Shown here: positions 33,028 to 41,896 of the stretch, piece by piece
How the letters are laid out: the number at the start of each line of letters is the position of its first letter
How positions within the stretch are numbered: position 1 is the stretch's first letter
NCBI GenBank assembly: GCA_021805205.1
Contig: JAJZFV010000015.1
Span: forward strand, 1 to 64,000
Source: Actinomycetes bacterium
GTDB taxonomy: Bacteria; Actinomycetota; Acidimicrobiia; Acidimicrobiales; Acidimicrobiaceae
Direction: 5' to 3'
DNA: 64,000 bases
Notes under the pieces: generated by a model
What the model was told of the DNA's origin: nothing
The model's database searches: none
The model's input: only the letters and a program-made list of their open reading frames with translations
Translations under genes and position numbers: made by a program

Positions 33028-33843
33028 TTGTTGAGAAGCTCTCTTGAGTGCGTAGTCAACATTTCCACCGGAGATCCCTCCAAAGTCAAAGAGCTCTCTG
33101 AGAACTGCGAGAAATCATTACTCGACACCCATAGCGATCCTGACCACAACAGAAGCGTCTTCACTTTGTTCGGGGACAATCTAGAGAAGGATCTGAAGGG
33201 TCTTTGTGAAAGCGCCTTCTCCTCCATAGATCTAGCACAACACACCGGAGTTCACCCTAGGTTTGGCGTTGTAGATGTAGTACCATTCGTCCCCTATCAG
33301 CTTGGACAATCGGCCTATCCCCTAGACCTCGATGATGCCTTAGTGGCTCGCGATCAATTTTCCTCTTTTGCGGCTGAGGCTTATTCGGTCAACGTATATA
33401 CCTATGGACCCGATCGCAGTCTTCCAGAGACTCGTCGGGCGATCAAGGAGGGGGGTTTACCCAACTACAAAGCGAACGAGGCGAACCCTCACCGCGGATC
33501 AATTTGTGTTGGAGCTCGAAACCCTCTCGTTGCCTACAATTTGATCGTCGACACAGATCTGGTGGAAGCAAAAACGATTGCTGCTAGCCTACGAAGTGAA
33601 GAGGTACGAACTCTAGTATTCGAAGTTCGAGACGGAATACAGATTTCTGCGAACCTTGTAGCTCCTTGGATGGTAGGACCAATCGAATTTTACGAAATGG
33701 TGGCTGCTAAAACCACAATTGCAAATTCCGAGCTGGTTGGTCTCGTGCCATCGTACTGTATTAAACAAAACCGTCGAACCCTTGAAACCTACGGCTTATC
33801 AAGCTCCTCAACTATTGAGGCTCAATATAGTTCAAGGGCGTAG
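33028..33843 (+). CDS. Formiminotransferase-domain protein
   Basis: This 271-residue protein matches the glutamate formimidoyltransferase N and C subdomains: ECVVNISTGDPSKV at the start, AQHTGVHPRFGVVDVVPFVP near residue 70, and NEANPHRGSICVGARNPLVAYN. The family transfers a formimino group to tetrahydrofolate in histidine breakdown. No other hut genes are near, so another folate-linked role is possible. It starts at a TTG (33028, or 33031), ten bases after the whiB stop, with AGGGGC ahead. The size fits the stand-alone enzyme without cyclodeaminase. Confidence 0.85.
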   Translation: MLRSSLECVVNISTGDPSKVKELSENCEKSLLDTHSDPDHNRSVFTLFGDNLEKDLKGLCESAFSSIDLAQHTGVHPRFGVVDVVPFVPYQLGQSAYPLDLDDALVARDQFSSFAAEAYSVNVYTYGPDRSLPETRRAIKEGGLPNYKANEANPHRGSICVGARNPLVAYNLIVDTDLVEAKTIAASLRSEEVRTLVFEVRDGIQISANLVAPWMVGPIEFYEMVAAKTTIANSELVGLVPSYCIKQNRRTLETYGLSSSSTIEAQYSSRA

Positions 33844-33913
33844 TTAGCCTCAATCGAGGAAAAGCATAATCCAAAAACATGGCCATTATTTGAGTCGGCC
33901 AAAGATCGAAATG

Positions 33914-33971
33914 AAAAAGAGCGGCGACCGTAATCTCAAACGAGATCGTAGTTACCGCTCTGACAATTTTT
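33914..33971. terminator. Bidirectional terminator between formiminotransferase gene and second whiB
   Basis: AGAGCGG (33918-33924) pairs with CCGCTCT (33955-33961), with a further inner stem around TCTC-AAAC-GAGA. An A run lies to the left and a TTTTT to the right. Confidence 0.7.
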
Positions 33972-33983
33972 AGCTGCAGTTTA

Positions 33984-34256
33984 CTACTGCAGGTGAAGCC
34001 TCAAACGAGCTCTTTGGCGATGAAGTTTTCTACGCTCGCGTTCGGAAAGTCCTCCCCAAATTCCGAACCGCTCATCTCGCCTAAGTGCATACTCCAGACA
34101 ATCTCTCTGCACCGGGCACTCGTTACAGACTGCCTTCGCAGATGCGGAGGGCACTCCGCGGTCTGGATAAAAAACTTCGGGATCCCAACCCTTGCAGCTG
34201 GCAAACTCCTGCCACTTCTCTTTACCAACAGAGAGATCGTTGCCAACAATGGTCAC
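33984..34256 (-). CDS. Second WhiB-family transcription factor
   Basis: This 90-residue protein has cluster Cys at residues 21, 44, 47 and 53, and GIWGGLSERERRKLHRQRARLR as the turn and basic tail. GTG 34256 follows GGAGGGGG. It differs from the first WhiB by a longer N-terminus and GIWGGLSERER, the more typical form of WhiB1/WhmD-like members. It is convergent with the formiminotransferase gene. Confidence 0.94.
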   Translation of the reverse strand: MTIVGNDLSVGKEKWQEFASCKGWDPEVFYPDRGVPSASAKAVCNECPVQRDCLEYALRRDERFGIWGGLSERERRKLHRQRARLRLHLQ

Positions 34257-34336
34257 CGTCCCCCTCCTTCCCCCAAGGTAACGCTTTCCAACGCTTGACG
34301 CCTTGACTGTATTAGCTACGGCTCAATTAGAAATCT

Positions 34337-34364
34337 TATATAGAGGCCGACCGATTTCGTTCAA
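34337..34364 (-). promoter_or_regulatory. Sigma-70-type promoter for the second whiB
   Basis: On the minus strand TTGAAC (34359-34364) and TATATA (34337-34342) are separated by 16 bases. This leaves a leader of about 75 bases before the GTG start. Confidence 0.5.
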
Positions 34365-34403
34365 TTCCAAACTAAATATTTTTTACAAGTTAGATAGTAA
34401 AAT

Positions 34404-36401
34404 TTACCTAAGGTCGCTCCTCCGATTCATAAAGTCAACGATCACAAAATCTCCCAGGTTATCGGGGTTGCAAAAGTAATTCTTGCCACCGTTGATCGAT
34501 GAGAGTCGATTCATGAATGACATAAGTCGATCATCTGCATCAAGGACAAAAGAAGTTATCAATAGGTTCTCTCGGGTGCAACGACGGACCTCCGCGAAGG
34601 TGGCTTCGATAGTCTCGTAGGCAGGTGGGTACGAAAAAAATGGAGTCCCATCTTCGAGAATGTGTGCTGTAGGTTCTCCATCTGTAACCATAATTATCTG
34701 TTTGGTTCCAGACTTTCCGGCTAACATCGTCCGAGCTTTTCGCATCGCATCTTCCATATTGGTGCCGTAGACGTAATCCCAGGCAACCGAGGGAAGGTCG
34801 TTGATCTTTATTTCGTGAGCCGCCTCAGAAAATCCCACAATACCGAGATAATCCCTGGGGTAACTGGTCCGAATCAATGTCGCAAGTGCCATAGCCACCT
34901 TCTTGGCAGCTAGAAAGTTATCCCTCAGTGGCATCGAGAGCGATAGATCGAGAAGGAGTACCGTTGAAGCAGTAACGCTTCGTTCTTTAAGCTCAACTTC
35001 GAAGTCCTCTACGGAGAGCTTAATGGGAACACCTCCGCCTTCGCGAAGAATTGCATTTTTCAGGGTAGCGTTTAGATCAATCTCGAGTGGATCACCAAAT
35101 TCATATCTTTTGGTCTCATAGTTGCGATCTACGCCGGCACCACTACCCCTACTCACGTGGGCACCAAATTTAGACTTGTCGAGGTTGCTGAAGAGATCCC
35201 TCAGAACCTTTGCACCTATCTTGCGCATACCCGCCGGCGTCAACTCCAGCGTCGCTCCATCTCGACCAATCAAACCGGCCTTTTCTAGTTCGGCAACTAT
35301 CTCTGATAGACGTCGAATGGAATTTGCTGAATCTTTACCGAGGAGCTTCTCCACCGCCTCTAAATCTACCTTGGATAGGTCTGACGGAGAGGAGGCAGAT
35401 CTTAGAAAACTCTCTAAAGAATCGATATCAGAGAGAGACGATAGAGCTTCGGTTGCTTCACCCATCGACATCGACTGACTTCCTCGAAACCTCATGGAGT
35501 TGAATTGAGACTGATCGATTAGGGGCGAAAGTGCAGAGGAGAATCGATTCATCTGCCACGCAAGATCCATATCGTCCATCATCATCGAGAAGAGCTCACC
35601 CAATTGCCCCTGCTGCTCGGGTGTAAGAGCTCCAAAGGCAAGCTGAGCCGCTGCCATCTGCTCGACTAGATAGTCAAGTAGCTCCTGGGTATTTTCTATC
35701 CCAGGGGGGATAGAGTCACCATACTTTTCTTTGAATTGAGCGAACTGATCCTCAGTGTTCTCTCCGCGGAGATGGGACTCGATCAGGTCGTTCATCGCAC
35801 TCATCATCTCACGATAGGCTTCTCGATTCGCTCCAGAGAGAGACTCAAGTGACTGTTTTGTACCTTGGAAAAAGTTATCGAGTACCTCTTGCCTAAGCTC
35901 GCCAACTATCTTCTCAAAGTTCTCTCGAGCGGTCTCGGATTCAAATTCGTAATTTGACAGAGATTCAAAGATGGACGGTAGGGTCGAGCCAATATTATCG
36001 AGCTCCATGTTGCCTTCGAAGAATCTGTCTTCGTTGGTCCTTGAAATTTCACCCCTCGAAGCGTCCACCAACTGGTCAAGTTGCTGGCGCTCGACATCGA
36101 CAACCTCACGCTCGATCCGATCCCTTATCTCTGAGCTCTTTCCACTTGGATCGAAGCGATTCAATATATCGCTTCTCTCCTGTCGCAGACGCTCTAGGAT
36201 CTCTCTCAAACCCACCAACGACCTCCCGTCAGGAAGGTCGAGGCCATCAGCCATGAGCTGCCTCAACGCCGACGAGGGGTCACCGTGATACAACAGGGAG
36301 TCCGATATCGCATCGAAGATCTCATCTTCCTCGAATTGGGCCTCTTGGCTTCCGTCCCATTTGGCAAAGCGCTTGACACTCTGACCGTACAGCGGTCTCA
36401 T
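34404..36401 (-). CDS. VWA-domain protein paired with MoxR-type ATPase
   Basis: This is a 665-residue protein. A long helical, Glu/Gln/Arg/Ser-rich region (residues of about 60-400) leads to a C-terminal von Willebrand A domain. Its metal site is LLLDLSLSMPLRDN (DxSxS, near residue 482), with the downstream Asp in MVTDGEPTAH. No membrane helix is seen. It overlaps the AAA+ ATPase gene by four bases. Such MoxR/VWA pairs act as chaperones that insert metals or mature protein complexes; the client here is unknown. Confidence 0.9.
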   Translation of the reverse strand: MRPLYGQSVKRFAKWDGSQEAQFEEDEIFDAISDSLLYHGDPSSALRQLMADGLDLPDGRSLVGLREILERLRQERSDILNRFDPSGKSSEIRDRIEREVVDVERQQLDQLVDASRGEISRTNEDRFFEGNMELDNIGSTLPSIFESLSNYEFESETARENFEKIVGELRQEVLDNFFQGTKQSLESLSGANREAYREMMSAMNDLIESHLRGENTEDQFAQFKEKYGDSIPPGIENTQELLDYLVEQMAAAQLAFGALTPEQQGQLGELFSMMMDDMDLAWQMNRFSSALSPLIDQSQFNSMRFRGSQSMSMGEATEALSSLSDIDSLESFLRSASSPSDLSKVDLEAVEKLLGKDSANSIRRLSEIVAELEKAGLIGRDGATLELTPAGMRKIGAKVLRDLFSNLDKSKFGAHVSRGSGAGVDRNYETKRYEFGDPLEIDLNATLKNAILREGGGVPIKLSVEDFEVELKERSVTASTVLLLDLSLSMPLRDNFLAAKKVAMALATLIRTSYPRDYLGIVGFSEAAHEIKINDLPSVAWDYVYGTNMEDAMRKARTMLAGKSGTKQIIMVTDGEPTAHILEDGTPFFSYPPAYETIEATFAEVRRCTRENLLITSFVLDADDRLMSFMNRLSSINGGKNYFCNPDNLGDFVIVDFMNRRSDLR

Positions 36402-37807
36402 CGGCTTCGCCTAGCGTAGAGCATCATTCCTCCATCTTCATATTTGTTTAGACGTTTACTTTGATGCATCCCGTCAAGAATGAACTCAACTGCAGCAACC
36501 TTTGCATCCTGGGCTGGGCTCGGCTCGATTCCATCAACGGCATTCTTCAAATCAGGAATTGCACTATAGAGTGCGAGCAGATCATTGTCCGAATTTTCAG
36601 CACCTACACTGACTTCCGTTCCACTATCGAAGTACTGGGTAACTCCCTTCACCTGATCGAGGGAGATATGCCGACGGAAAACTTCAAGAACTGCCCTTGA
36701 GATTAACTTTGGAATCACACTTATTGAGTCGCTATCGTCGGAGGCATCGATCTCAATCTTGCCAGCCATCGACGATACGATAACCCAGAAGTCGCTCAAA
36801 CGACAGACTGCTTTTTCTGCTTCACTTATAAGGGATCTACGAATCGCCGCGGCCTCAATCGCCTCGTAGTTAGCTATCGTCGCACGTACAGAGACACCCG
36901 ATCTTTGACTTATAAACGAAGCCTCACGTGCCACCTGAGAGATAGTAGCTACCAGCTCTCGCAGGTACGGAGGGAAGTACGGCTCTTCTCCCCTGTAGGC
37001 GACCGAGTTAGTCTCGAAGTCGACGATCGCCAACTCAACGTCAACACTCTGCGGATAGTGCGTCCGAATCTGAGAACCAAACCGATCCTTTAGAGGAGTT
37101 ATAAGCCTTCCTCGGTTTGTATAGTCTTCGGGGTTTGCTGTTGCTATCAAAACGATATCAAGTGGCATCGAAACTCGATAGCCACGGATTTGAACATCTC
37201 GCTCCTCCAAAATTGAAAGGAGGCCGACTTGGATTCTTTCAGAGAGGTCGGGAAGCTCATTGATGGCAAAGATTCCACGGTTGGTACGCGGCACAAGGCC
37301 AAAAGCGATAGTCAACTCGTCACTCATGTACCGACCCTCGGCGATTCGAATCGGGTCGATATCGCCAATTAAGTCCGCCATCGATGTATCTGGGGTAGCA
37401 AGCTTCTCCGAATATCGTTTGCTTCTGTGAAGCCACTCTATAGCAGTATTATCTCCGTTTTCGGCGATCAATTGTGTCGCATACTTCGAGACAGGATTGA
37501 ACGGATCGTCGTATATCTCAGAGCCTGCTACGTAGGGGATGTACTCATCCAACAAAGAGACGAGAGACCTCACAATTCGGCTCTTTCCCTGACCCCGCTC
37601 ACCGAGAAGGATAATATCGTGGCCGGCAATTAGAGCTGCTTCGATCTGGGGAAGCACCGTTTCGTCGTAACCAGCAATCTTTGGAAAAATACTCTCGCGC
37701 TTCGCAATCTTATCTATGACGTTGTCTCTAAGTTCTTGGCGAATTGACTTCGGGCTCCAACCACTGGCTTTGAGCTCTCCAAGCGTTCCAATCTTTTCAA
37801 TGTTCAT
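36398..37807 (-). CDS. MoxR-type AAA+ ATPase (magnesium-chelatase subunit I-like)
   Basis: This is a 469-residue ATPase. Walker A is GERGQGKSRIV near residue 67, Walker B is IFAINELPDL, sensor 1 lies in VLIATANPEDYTN, and PLKDRFG follows as the arginine-finger region. This is the helix-2-insert AAA+ class that works with VWA partners. It is the first gene of the pair, and the ATGA overlap suggests coupled translation. It is divergent from sdhA. Confidence 0.92.
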   Translation of the reverse strand: MNIEKIGTLGELKASGWSPKSIRQELRDNVIDKIAKRESIFPKIAGYDETVLPQIEAALIAGHDIILLGERGQGKSRIVRSLVSLLDEYIPYVAGSEIYDDPFNPVSKYATQLIAENGDNTAIEWLHRSKRYSEKLATPDTSMADLIGDIDPIRIAEGRYMSDELTIAFGLVPRTNRGIFAINELPDLSERIQVGLLSILEERDVQIRGYRVSMPLDIVLIATANPEDYTNRGRLITPLKDRFGSQIRTHYPQSVDVELAIVDFETNSVAYRGEEPYFPPYLRELVATISQVAREASFISQRSGVSVRATIANYEAIEAAAIRRSLISEAEKAVCRLSDFWVIVSSMAGKIEIDASDDSDSISVIPKLISRAVLEVFRRHISLDQVKGVTQYFDSGTEVSVGAENSDNDLLALYSAIPDLKNAVDGIEPSPAQDAKVAAVEFILDGMHQSKRLNKYEDGGMMLYARRSR

Positions 37808-37977
37808 TTCTATAACGATAGGTCAATTTAGAGGCGTATGTAACCTCAATAACCGACTAACGCATGCCGGCGAAATTTGGTGATTTCGGTCACAAAGAGC
37901 TACTCTGCCAGAGAAATTGGCAAAAATTCTTCATTTCGGATTTCCAAAAGCGTGATATTCGTGCGAAGCTATATGGT

Positions 37978-39729
37978 GTGAAAGTCCATTACCACAGTTA
38001 CGATGCAGTTATTGTTGGAGCCGGTGGTGCCGGTCTCCGTGCGGCTATCGAGGTAGCCGGCAAGGTCAAGACAGCGGTTATAACCAAGTTGTATCCGACC
38101 CGTTCTCACACAGGGGCGGCTCAAGGTGGGATGTGCGCTGCTCTAGCGAACGTCGAGGAAGACTACTGGGAGTGGCACGCCTTCGACACAGTCAAAGGCT
38201 CTGATTACCTCGGCGATCAGGACGCTATCGACATAATGTGCCGCGAAGCCATCGATGCCGTAATCGACCTAGAGCACTTCGGCATGGCGTTTTCTCGAAC
38301 TCCCGAGGGACGTATCGACCAACGCCGCTTCGGGGGCCATACTCGTAATCACGGCGAGGCACCAGTTCGCCGATCCTGCTATGCGGCGGACCGCACCGGT
38401 CACATGATTCTCCAAACCCTCTACCAGCAATGCGTAGCTAGGGAGGTCAACTTTTTCAATGAATTCCAAGTCTTCGATATCATATTTGACGAAAAAGATG
38501 GGGAAAGGCGAGTAGCAGGCGTCGTCGCCTATGAACTTGCAACTGGAGATATTCACGTCTTTGCCACTAAAGGCGTCCTCTTCGCTACTGGTGGATTCGG
38601 AAAGATGTTCAGGATCTCATCGAACGCCCACACTCTAACGGGTGACGGACCAGGGCTACTCTTCCGTAAGAATATCCCCATGGAAGACCTCGAGTTCTAC
38701 CAATTCCACCCAACTGGGATCTATGGATTCGGAATTTTGCTCTCTGAAGCAGCAAGAGGTGAGGGTGGAATCTTGCGCAACGTACACGGTGAAAGGTTCA
38801 TGGAACGCGTAGCGCCTACAGTAAAAGACTTAGCCCCTCGTGACATGGTTGCCCGCGCTATCCACGCAGAGATCCGAGAAGGAAGAGGCGCCGGTCCCGA
38901 TAAAGACTACGTCTACCTCGACCTTACTCACCTTCCCCCAGAACAGATCGACGCGAAACTACCTGACATTACCGACTTTGCTCGGACCTATCTTGGTATT
39001 GAGCCCAAGCAGCAGCCAATTCCAATCCAGCCAACCGCCCACTACGCAATGGGGGGAATACCCACCAACGTTGAAGGCGAAGTCATCGCCGACGGAAATG
39101 GAACTGTCATAAAGGGTCTCTATGCTGCAGGCGAATGTGCTTGCGTGTCAGTACATGGCGCAAACCGACTAGGAACCAACTCCCTCCTAGACATCGTCGT
39201 CTTCGGTAAAAGAGGTGGCCGATCAATGGCAAACTACGTGAGCCAGACCGACCACATCGACCTAGCAAGAGGCGTCGAACAAGATGTTCTCGATCGGATC
39301 AGCGCAATCAAGAGTGCTACTGGTTCCAAGAAGGTCTCTGATATCCGTACCGAACTTCAATTGACCATGACCGACAATGCATCAGTGGTCAGAACCGCAG
39401 AGAGTCTCGACGCCGCCCTTACCACCATCAACCGACTAAAAAGCGAGTACAGCAACATCGCCATCGATGACAAGGGAGAGGTCTTCAACTACGATTTGGT
39501 CGAAGCCATGGAGCTAGGGCACCTTCTAGATCTTGCAGAAGCCTTTGTGATCGGAGCTCAAGCCCGTAAAGAGAGTCGTGGCGCTCACTGGAGAGACGAC
39601 TATCCAACCCGCGACGATTCCAACTGGATGAAACACACCCTTGCATATAAGGACGCCGACGGTACGGTACGCCTGGAGTACAAAGAGGTAGTATCTGGCC
39701 GGTATGAACCAATGGAACGAAAGTACTAA
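37978..39729 (+). CDS. sdhA: Succinate dehydrogenase flavoprotein subunit
   Basis: This FAD-linked subunit (583 residues from GTG 37978) oxidises succinate to fumarate. Visible motifs are AVIVGAGGAGLRAAIE for FAD, RSHTGAAQGGM with the His that carries covalent FAD, the active-site segments EFYQFHPTGI and RDMVARAIHAEI, and HGANRLGTNSLLD. GTG 37978 fits family N-termini. An ATG at 37864 would add 38 residues without homology, and neither start has a strong ribosome site. sdhB follows two bases later. No sdhC or sdhD precedes it. Confidence 0.95.
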   Translation: MKVHYHSYDAVIVGAGGAGLRAAIEVAGKVKTAVITKLYPTRSHTGAAQGGMCAALANVEEDYWEWHAFDTVKGSDYLGDQDAIDIMCREAIDAVIDLEHFGMAFSRTPEGRIDQRRFGGHTRNHGEAPVRRSCYAADRTGHMILQTLYQQCVAREVNFFNEFQVFDIIFDEKDGERRVAGVVAYELATGDIHVFATKGVLFATGGFGKMFRISSNAHTLTGDGPGLLFRKNIPMEDLEFYQFHPTGIYGFGILLSEAARGEGGILRNVHGERFMERVAPTVKDLAPRDMVARAIHAEIREGRGAGPDKDYVYLDLTHLPPEQIDAKLPDITDFARTYLGIEPKQQPIPIQPTAHYAMGGIPTNVEGEVIADGNGTVIKGLYAAGECACVSVHGANRLGTNSLLDIVVFGKRGGRSMANYVSQTDHIDLARGVEQDVLDRISAIKSATGSKKVSDIRTELQLTMTDNASVVRTAESLDAALTTINRLKSEYSNIAIDDKGEVFNYDLVEAMELGHLLDLAEAFVIGAQARKESRGAHWRDDYPTRDDSNWMKHTLAYKDADGTVRLEYKEVVSGRYEPMERKY

Positions 39730-39731
39730 TC

Positions 39732-40481
39732 ATGACAATGACTATGGATAAGTCGCCTCAGATCGACTCGCATGAAAAAGAGGTTAAGGTTACACTTCGC
39801 ATCAAGCGATATAACCCTGAGGTAGATACTCGCCCTCGGTTCCAAGAGTATGAAGTGATGCTCAAGCCGGGAGACAGAGTTCTCGATGCATTGCATGCCG
39901 TAAAGTGGAAGATCGATGGAACATTGAGCTTCCGACGATCTTGCGCTCACGGAGTCTGCGGTTCAGATGCAATGGTTATTAATGGCGAAAACAAACTCGC
40001 TTGCGTCAACCTTATTCGTAATGTTGGAACCGACTTAACGATCGAGCCAATTCGAGGGCTACCGGTAATCAAGGACCTAGTCGTAGATATGGAGCCATTC
40101 TTCGCTCAATATCGATCTGTTCTACCATACCTGATCGCCAATGACGATCCTGGATATAAGGAAAGGCTCCAGTCTCAAGACGATCGCGAGCGCTACGACG
40201 ACACCACCAAGTGCATCCTCTGTGCCTGTTGCACTACCTCGTGTCCGGTCTATTGGGCCAACGACGAGTATGTAGGGCCCGCAGCGATAGTGAATGCACA
40301 CCGCTTTATCTTCGACTCCCGCGATCAAGCAGCTAGCGAAAGGCTAGACATCTTGAATCAAAAGTCTGGAGTTTGGCGTTGCCGAACCTCATTTAACTGC
40401 ACTGAAGCCTGCCCAAGAGGAATTTCGGTTACCAAGGCGATCGAAGAGGTAAAGCGCGCAATACTATATGACCGTGTCTAA
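39732..40481 (+). CDS. sdhB: Succinate dehydrogenase iron-sulfur subunit
   Basis: This 249-residue subunit passes electrons from FAD to quinone. The [2Fe-2S] ligands are in RSCAHGVCGSDAM and a later Cys (KLAC). The [4Fe-4S] ligands are in CILCACCTTSCP, and the third cluster uses RCRTSFNCTEACPRGI. The start is two bases past the sdhA stop. The membrane anchor genes are not in the window, so the complex must draw them from elsewhere. Confidence 0.96.
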   Translation: MTMTMDKSPQIDSHEKEVKVTLRIKRYNPEVDTRPRFQEYEVMLKPGDRVLDALHAVKWKIDGTLSFRRSCAHGVCGSDAMVINGENKLACVNLIRNVGTDLTIEPIRGLPVIKDLVVDMEPFFAQYRSVLPYLIANDDPGYKERLQSQDDRERYDDTTKCILCACCTTSCPVYWANDEYVGPAAIVNAHRFIFDSRDQAASERLDILNQKSGVWRCRTSFNCTEACPRGISVTKAIEEVKRAILYDRV

Positions 40482-40806
40482 TCTACAAGTTGCGGAAGAG
40501 GTAGGTAATCTACGAGCGTCGATCGAAAAGAAGCTTGAAAACCTCCAAGTCGGATCCTCATTCGGCTTGGAGGTTGTAGTCGACTCTTCTACGAAATATG
40601 GCTTCGAGGTAGTAACCAGAGATTCGACCGTATTCATAACTGACCTTGACGGAAATGCTGGCCTTTATGTCACTATTGGCGCCAAATCTTTCCTCATGGC
40701 AAGGGAAGGCGAAGCCAATATAGCTACACTATTGTCAGCGGGAGAGATAAAGATTCGGGGAGACATCTCCCAGCTCGATAACTTCCAAAACATATCGCTT
40801 TCCTAG
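40468..40806 (+). CDS. Small protein overlapping the end of sdhB (SCP2-like?)
   Basis: This 112-residue protein starts inside sdhB with a 14-base overlap, so translation is probably coupled. The layout (charged helix, beta strands FGLEVVVDSSTKYGFEVV, GLYVTIGAKSFLMAREGEANI, then AGEIKIRGDISQLDNF) resembles the end of SCP2 sterol-carrier domains. That match is weak. A role with succinate dehydrogenase is suggested only by position. Confidence 0.65.
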   Translation: MTVSNLQVAEEVGNLRASIEKKLENLQVGSSFGLEVVVDSSTKYGFEVVTRDSTVFITDLDGNAGLYVTIGAKSFLMAREGEANIATLLSAGEIKIRGDISQLDNFQNISLS

Positions 40807-40822
40807 GGGGGTCGGTCGGCAA

Positions 40823-41611
40823 ATGAGTCGATCAAAGGGTAAGAGGCGTCGACCATCGGCAGCTGGTTGGTACCAAGTCCAGACCAAGGCTTCTGACGAA
40901 CTTACACTCCGCTACTTTGACGGATATATGTGGACCGATCGATTCCGCACTGCTCAATACCTTTCAAACACATACGAGTGGCACGACGTCTTCGGATTGG
41001 TAATCGAGATCGACGCTTCAAATCCATCTTCGGTAATGCGCTCCAATAATTACCTAAATGGCCTTCCATCGATCAGCTCCCGAAGGAACAAAGGAGGACG
41101 AAGGTCCAGAAAAGCTCTGATCTTCTCCCTTCTGTTATTGGCAGTCCTCTCTTCTTTCTCGTATGTTGCTGCAATGTTCATGCACGATTCGAATCGTGTA
41201 GTTGGCCCCTCGTCGAAGACTCCACTGAGAGCCGATCCAAAGCTGATCAAAGCCTTTAGTCAAGTCTGTATCACCAACATCACCCCTCAAGGTCCAATTC
41301 TCGCAACCTTGGCCTCTGCTGGAACTAATGAGTCAAAGAAGCTGATCTACATTCGCCAGCTTCAGATGTCTTTGACAAAAGCAGATGCAGGGATGCACTC
41401 GATTATTGCCCCTTCATCGCAAGCCGGAAATATGGCTGCGTGGCTATCACTTTGGGATGATGCCGCCTCTTCGGCTCAGCTAACTCGATCCGACCTCGAG
41501 CAAGGGGTAATGTCTCAGACCACCTTCGACAACCTGGTCAACGACCTCCGTGAGATCAATGCAATCTCTTCTTCCAATGCAATTGATGGTTGTTCCACTT
41601 TCAAGATTTGA
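40823..41611 (+). CDS. DUF2510-containing membrane protein
   Basis: This 262-residue protein has a DUF2510 motif at residues of about 10-40 (AAGWYQVQT, RYFDGYMWTDRF), a basic stretch (RRNKGGRRSRK), a membrane helix near residue 95 (ALIFSLLLLAVLSSFSYVAA) and an extracytoplasmic helical domain with two Cys that may form a disulfide. DUF2510 is an actinobacterial membrane-adjacent module of unknown role. It follows the previous gene by 16 bases. Confidence 0.8.
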   Translation: MSRSKGKRRRPSAAGWYQVQTKASDELTLRYFDGYMWTDRFRTAQYLSNTYEWHDVFGLVIEIDASNPSSVMRSNNYLNGLPSISSRRNKGGRRSRKALIFSLLLLAVLSSFSYVAAMFMHDSNRVVGPSSKTPLRADPKLIKAFSQVCITNITPQGPILATLASAGTNESKKLIYIRQLQMSLTKADAGMHSIIAPSSQAGNMAAWLSLWDDAASSAQLTRSDLEQGVMSQTTFDNLVNDLREINAISSSNAIDGCSTFKI

Positions 41612-41666
41612 ACGCGCAACATAGAGTGATATACTTGCGCAATCACCTCGCAAAAGGGAGGTCCAT

Positions 41667-41885
41667 TTGAACCCCAAAGTTATAGTTGACGACCAACTCC
41701 TGGCCAAGTACCGGGCCCTTCTCGATGAGGAAGAGAATGCCTTCAATATGGCCGAGCACTTTTTCGAAGAGGGAAATAGGCGCGGCTTTGAAGAACAGCT
41801 CGAACGTATGGCGATAGCCTCAAGCAAGAAGGGACTCCTCATTGAAAAATTGGGAGGACCTAAAGCTCTCGTCTCTCTAAGCTAA
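41667..41885 (+). CDS. Small helical protein of unknown function
   Basis: This 72-residue protein starts at TTG 41667 with a strong GGGAGG five bases ahead. It is predicted helical and charged (LLAKYRALLDEEENAFNMAEHFFEEG), with no membrane segment. No family is recognised. It ends 11 bases before the kynureninase stop on the other strand. Confidence 0.65.
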   Translation: MNPKVIVDDQLLAKYRALLDEEENAFNMAEHFFEEGNRRGFEEQLERMAIASSKKGLLIEKLGGPKALVSLS

Positions 41886-41896
41886 GTCAACCTCTG

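Noticed and set aside
37864-37977. Thirty-eight extra N-terminal residues for SdhA
   Set aside because: No similarity to SdhA and no ribosome site; the family starts a few residues before the FAD-binding loop, as given by GTG 37978.
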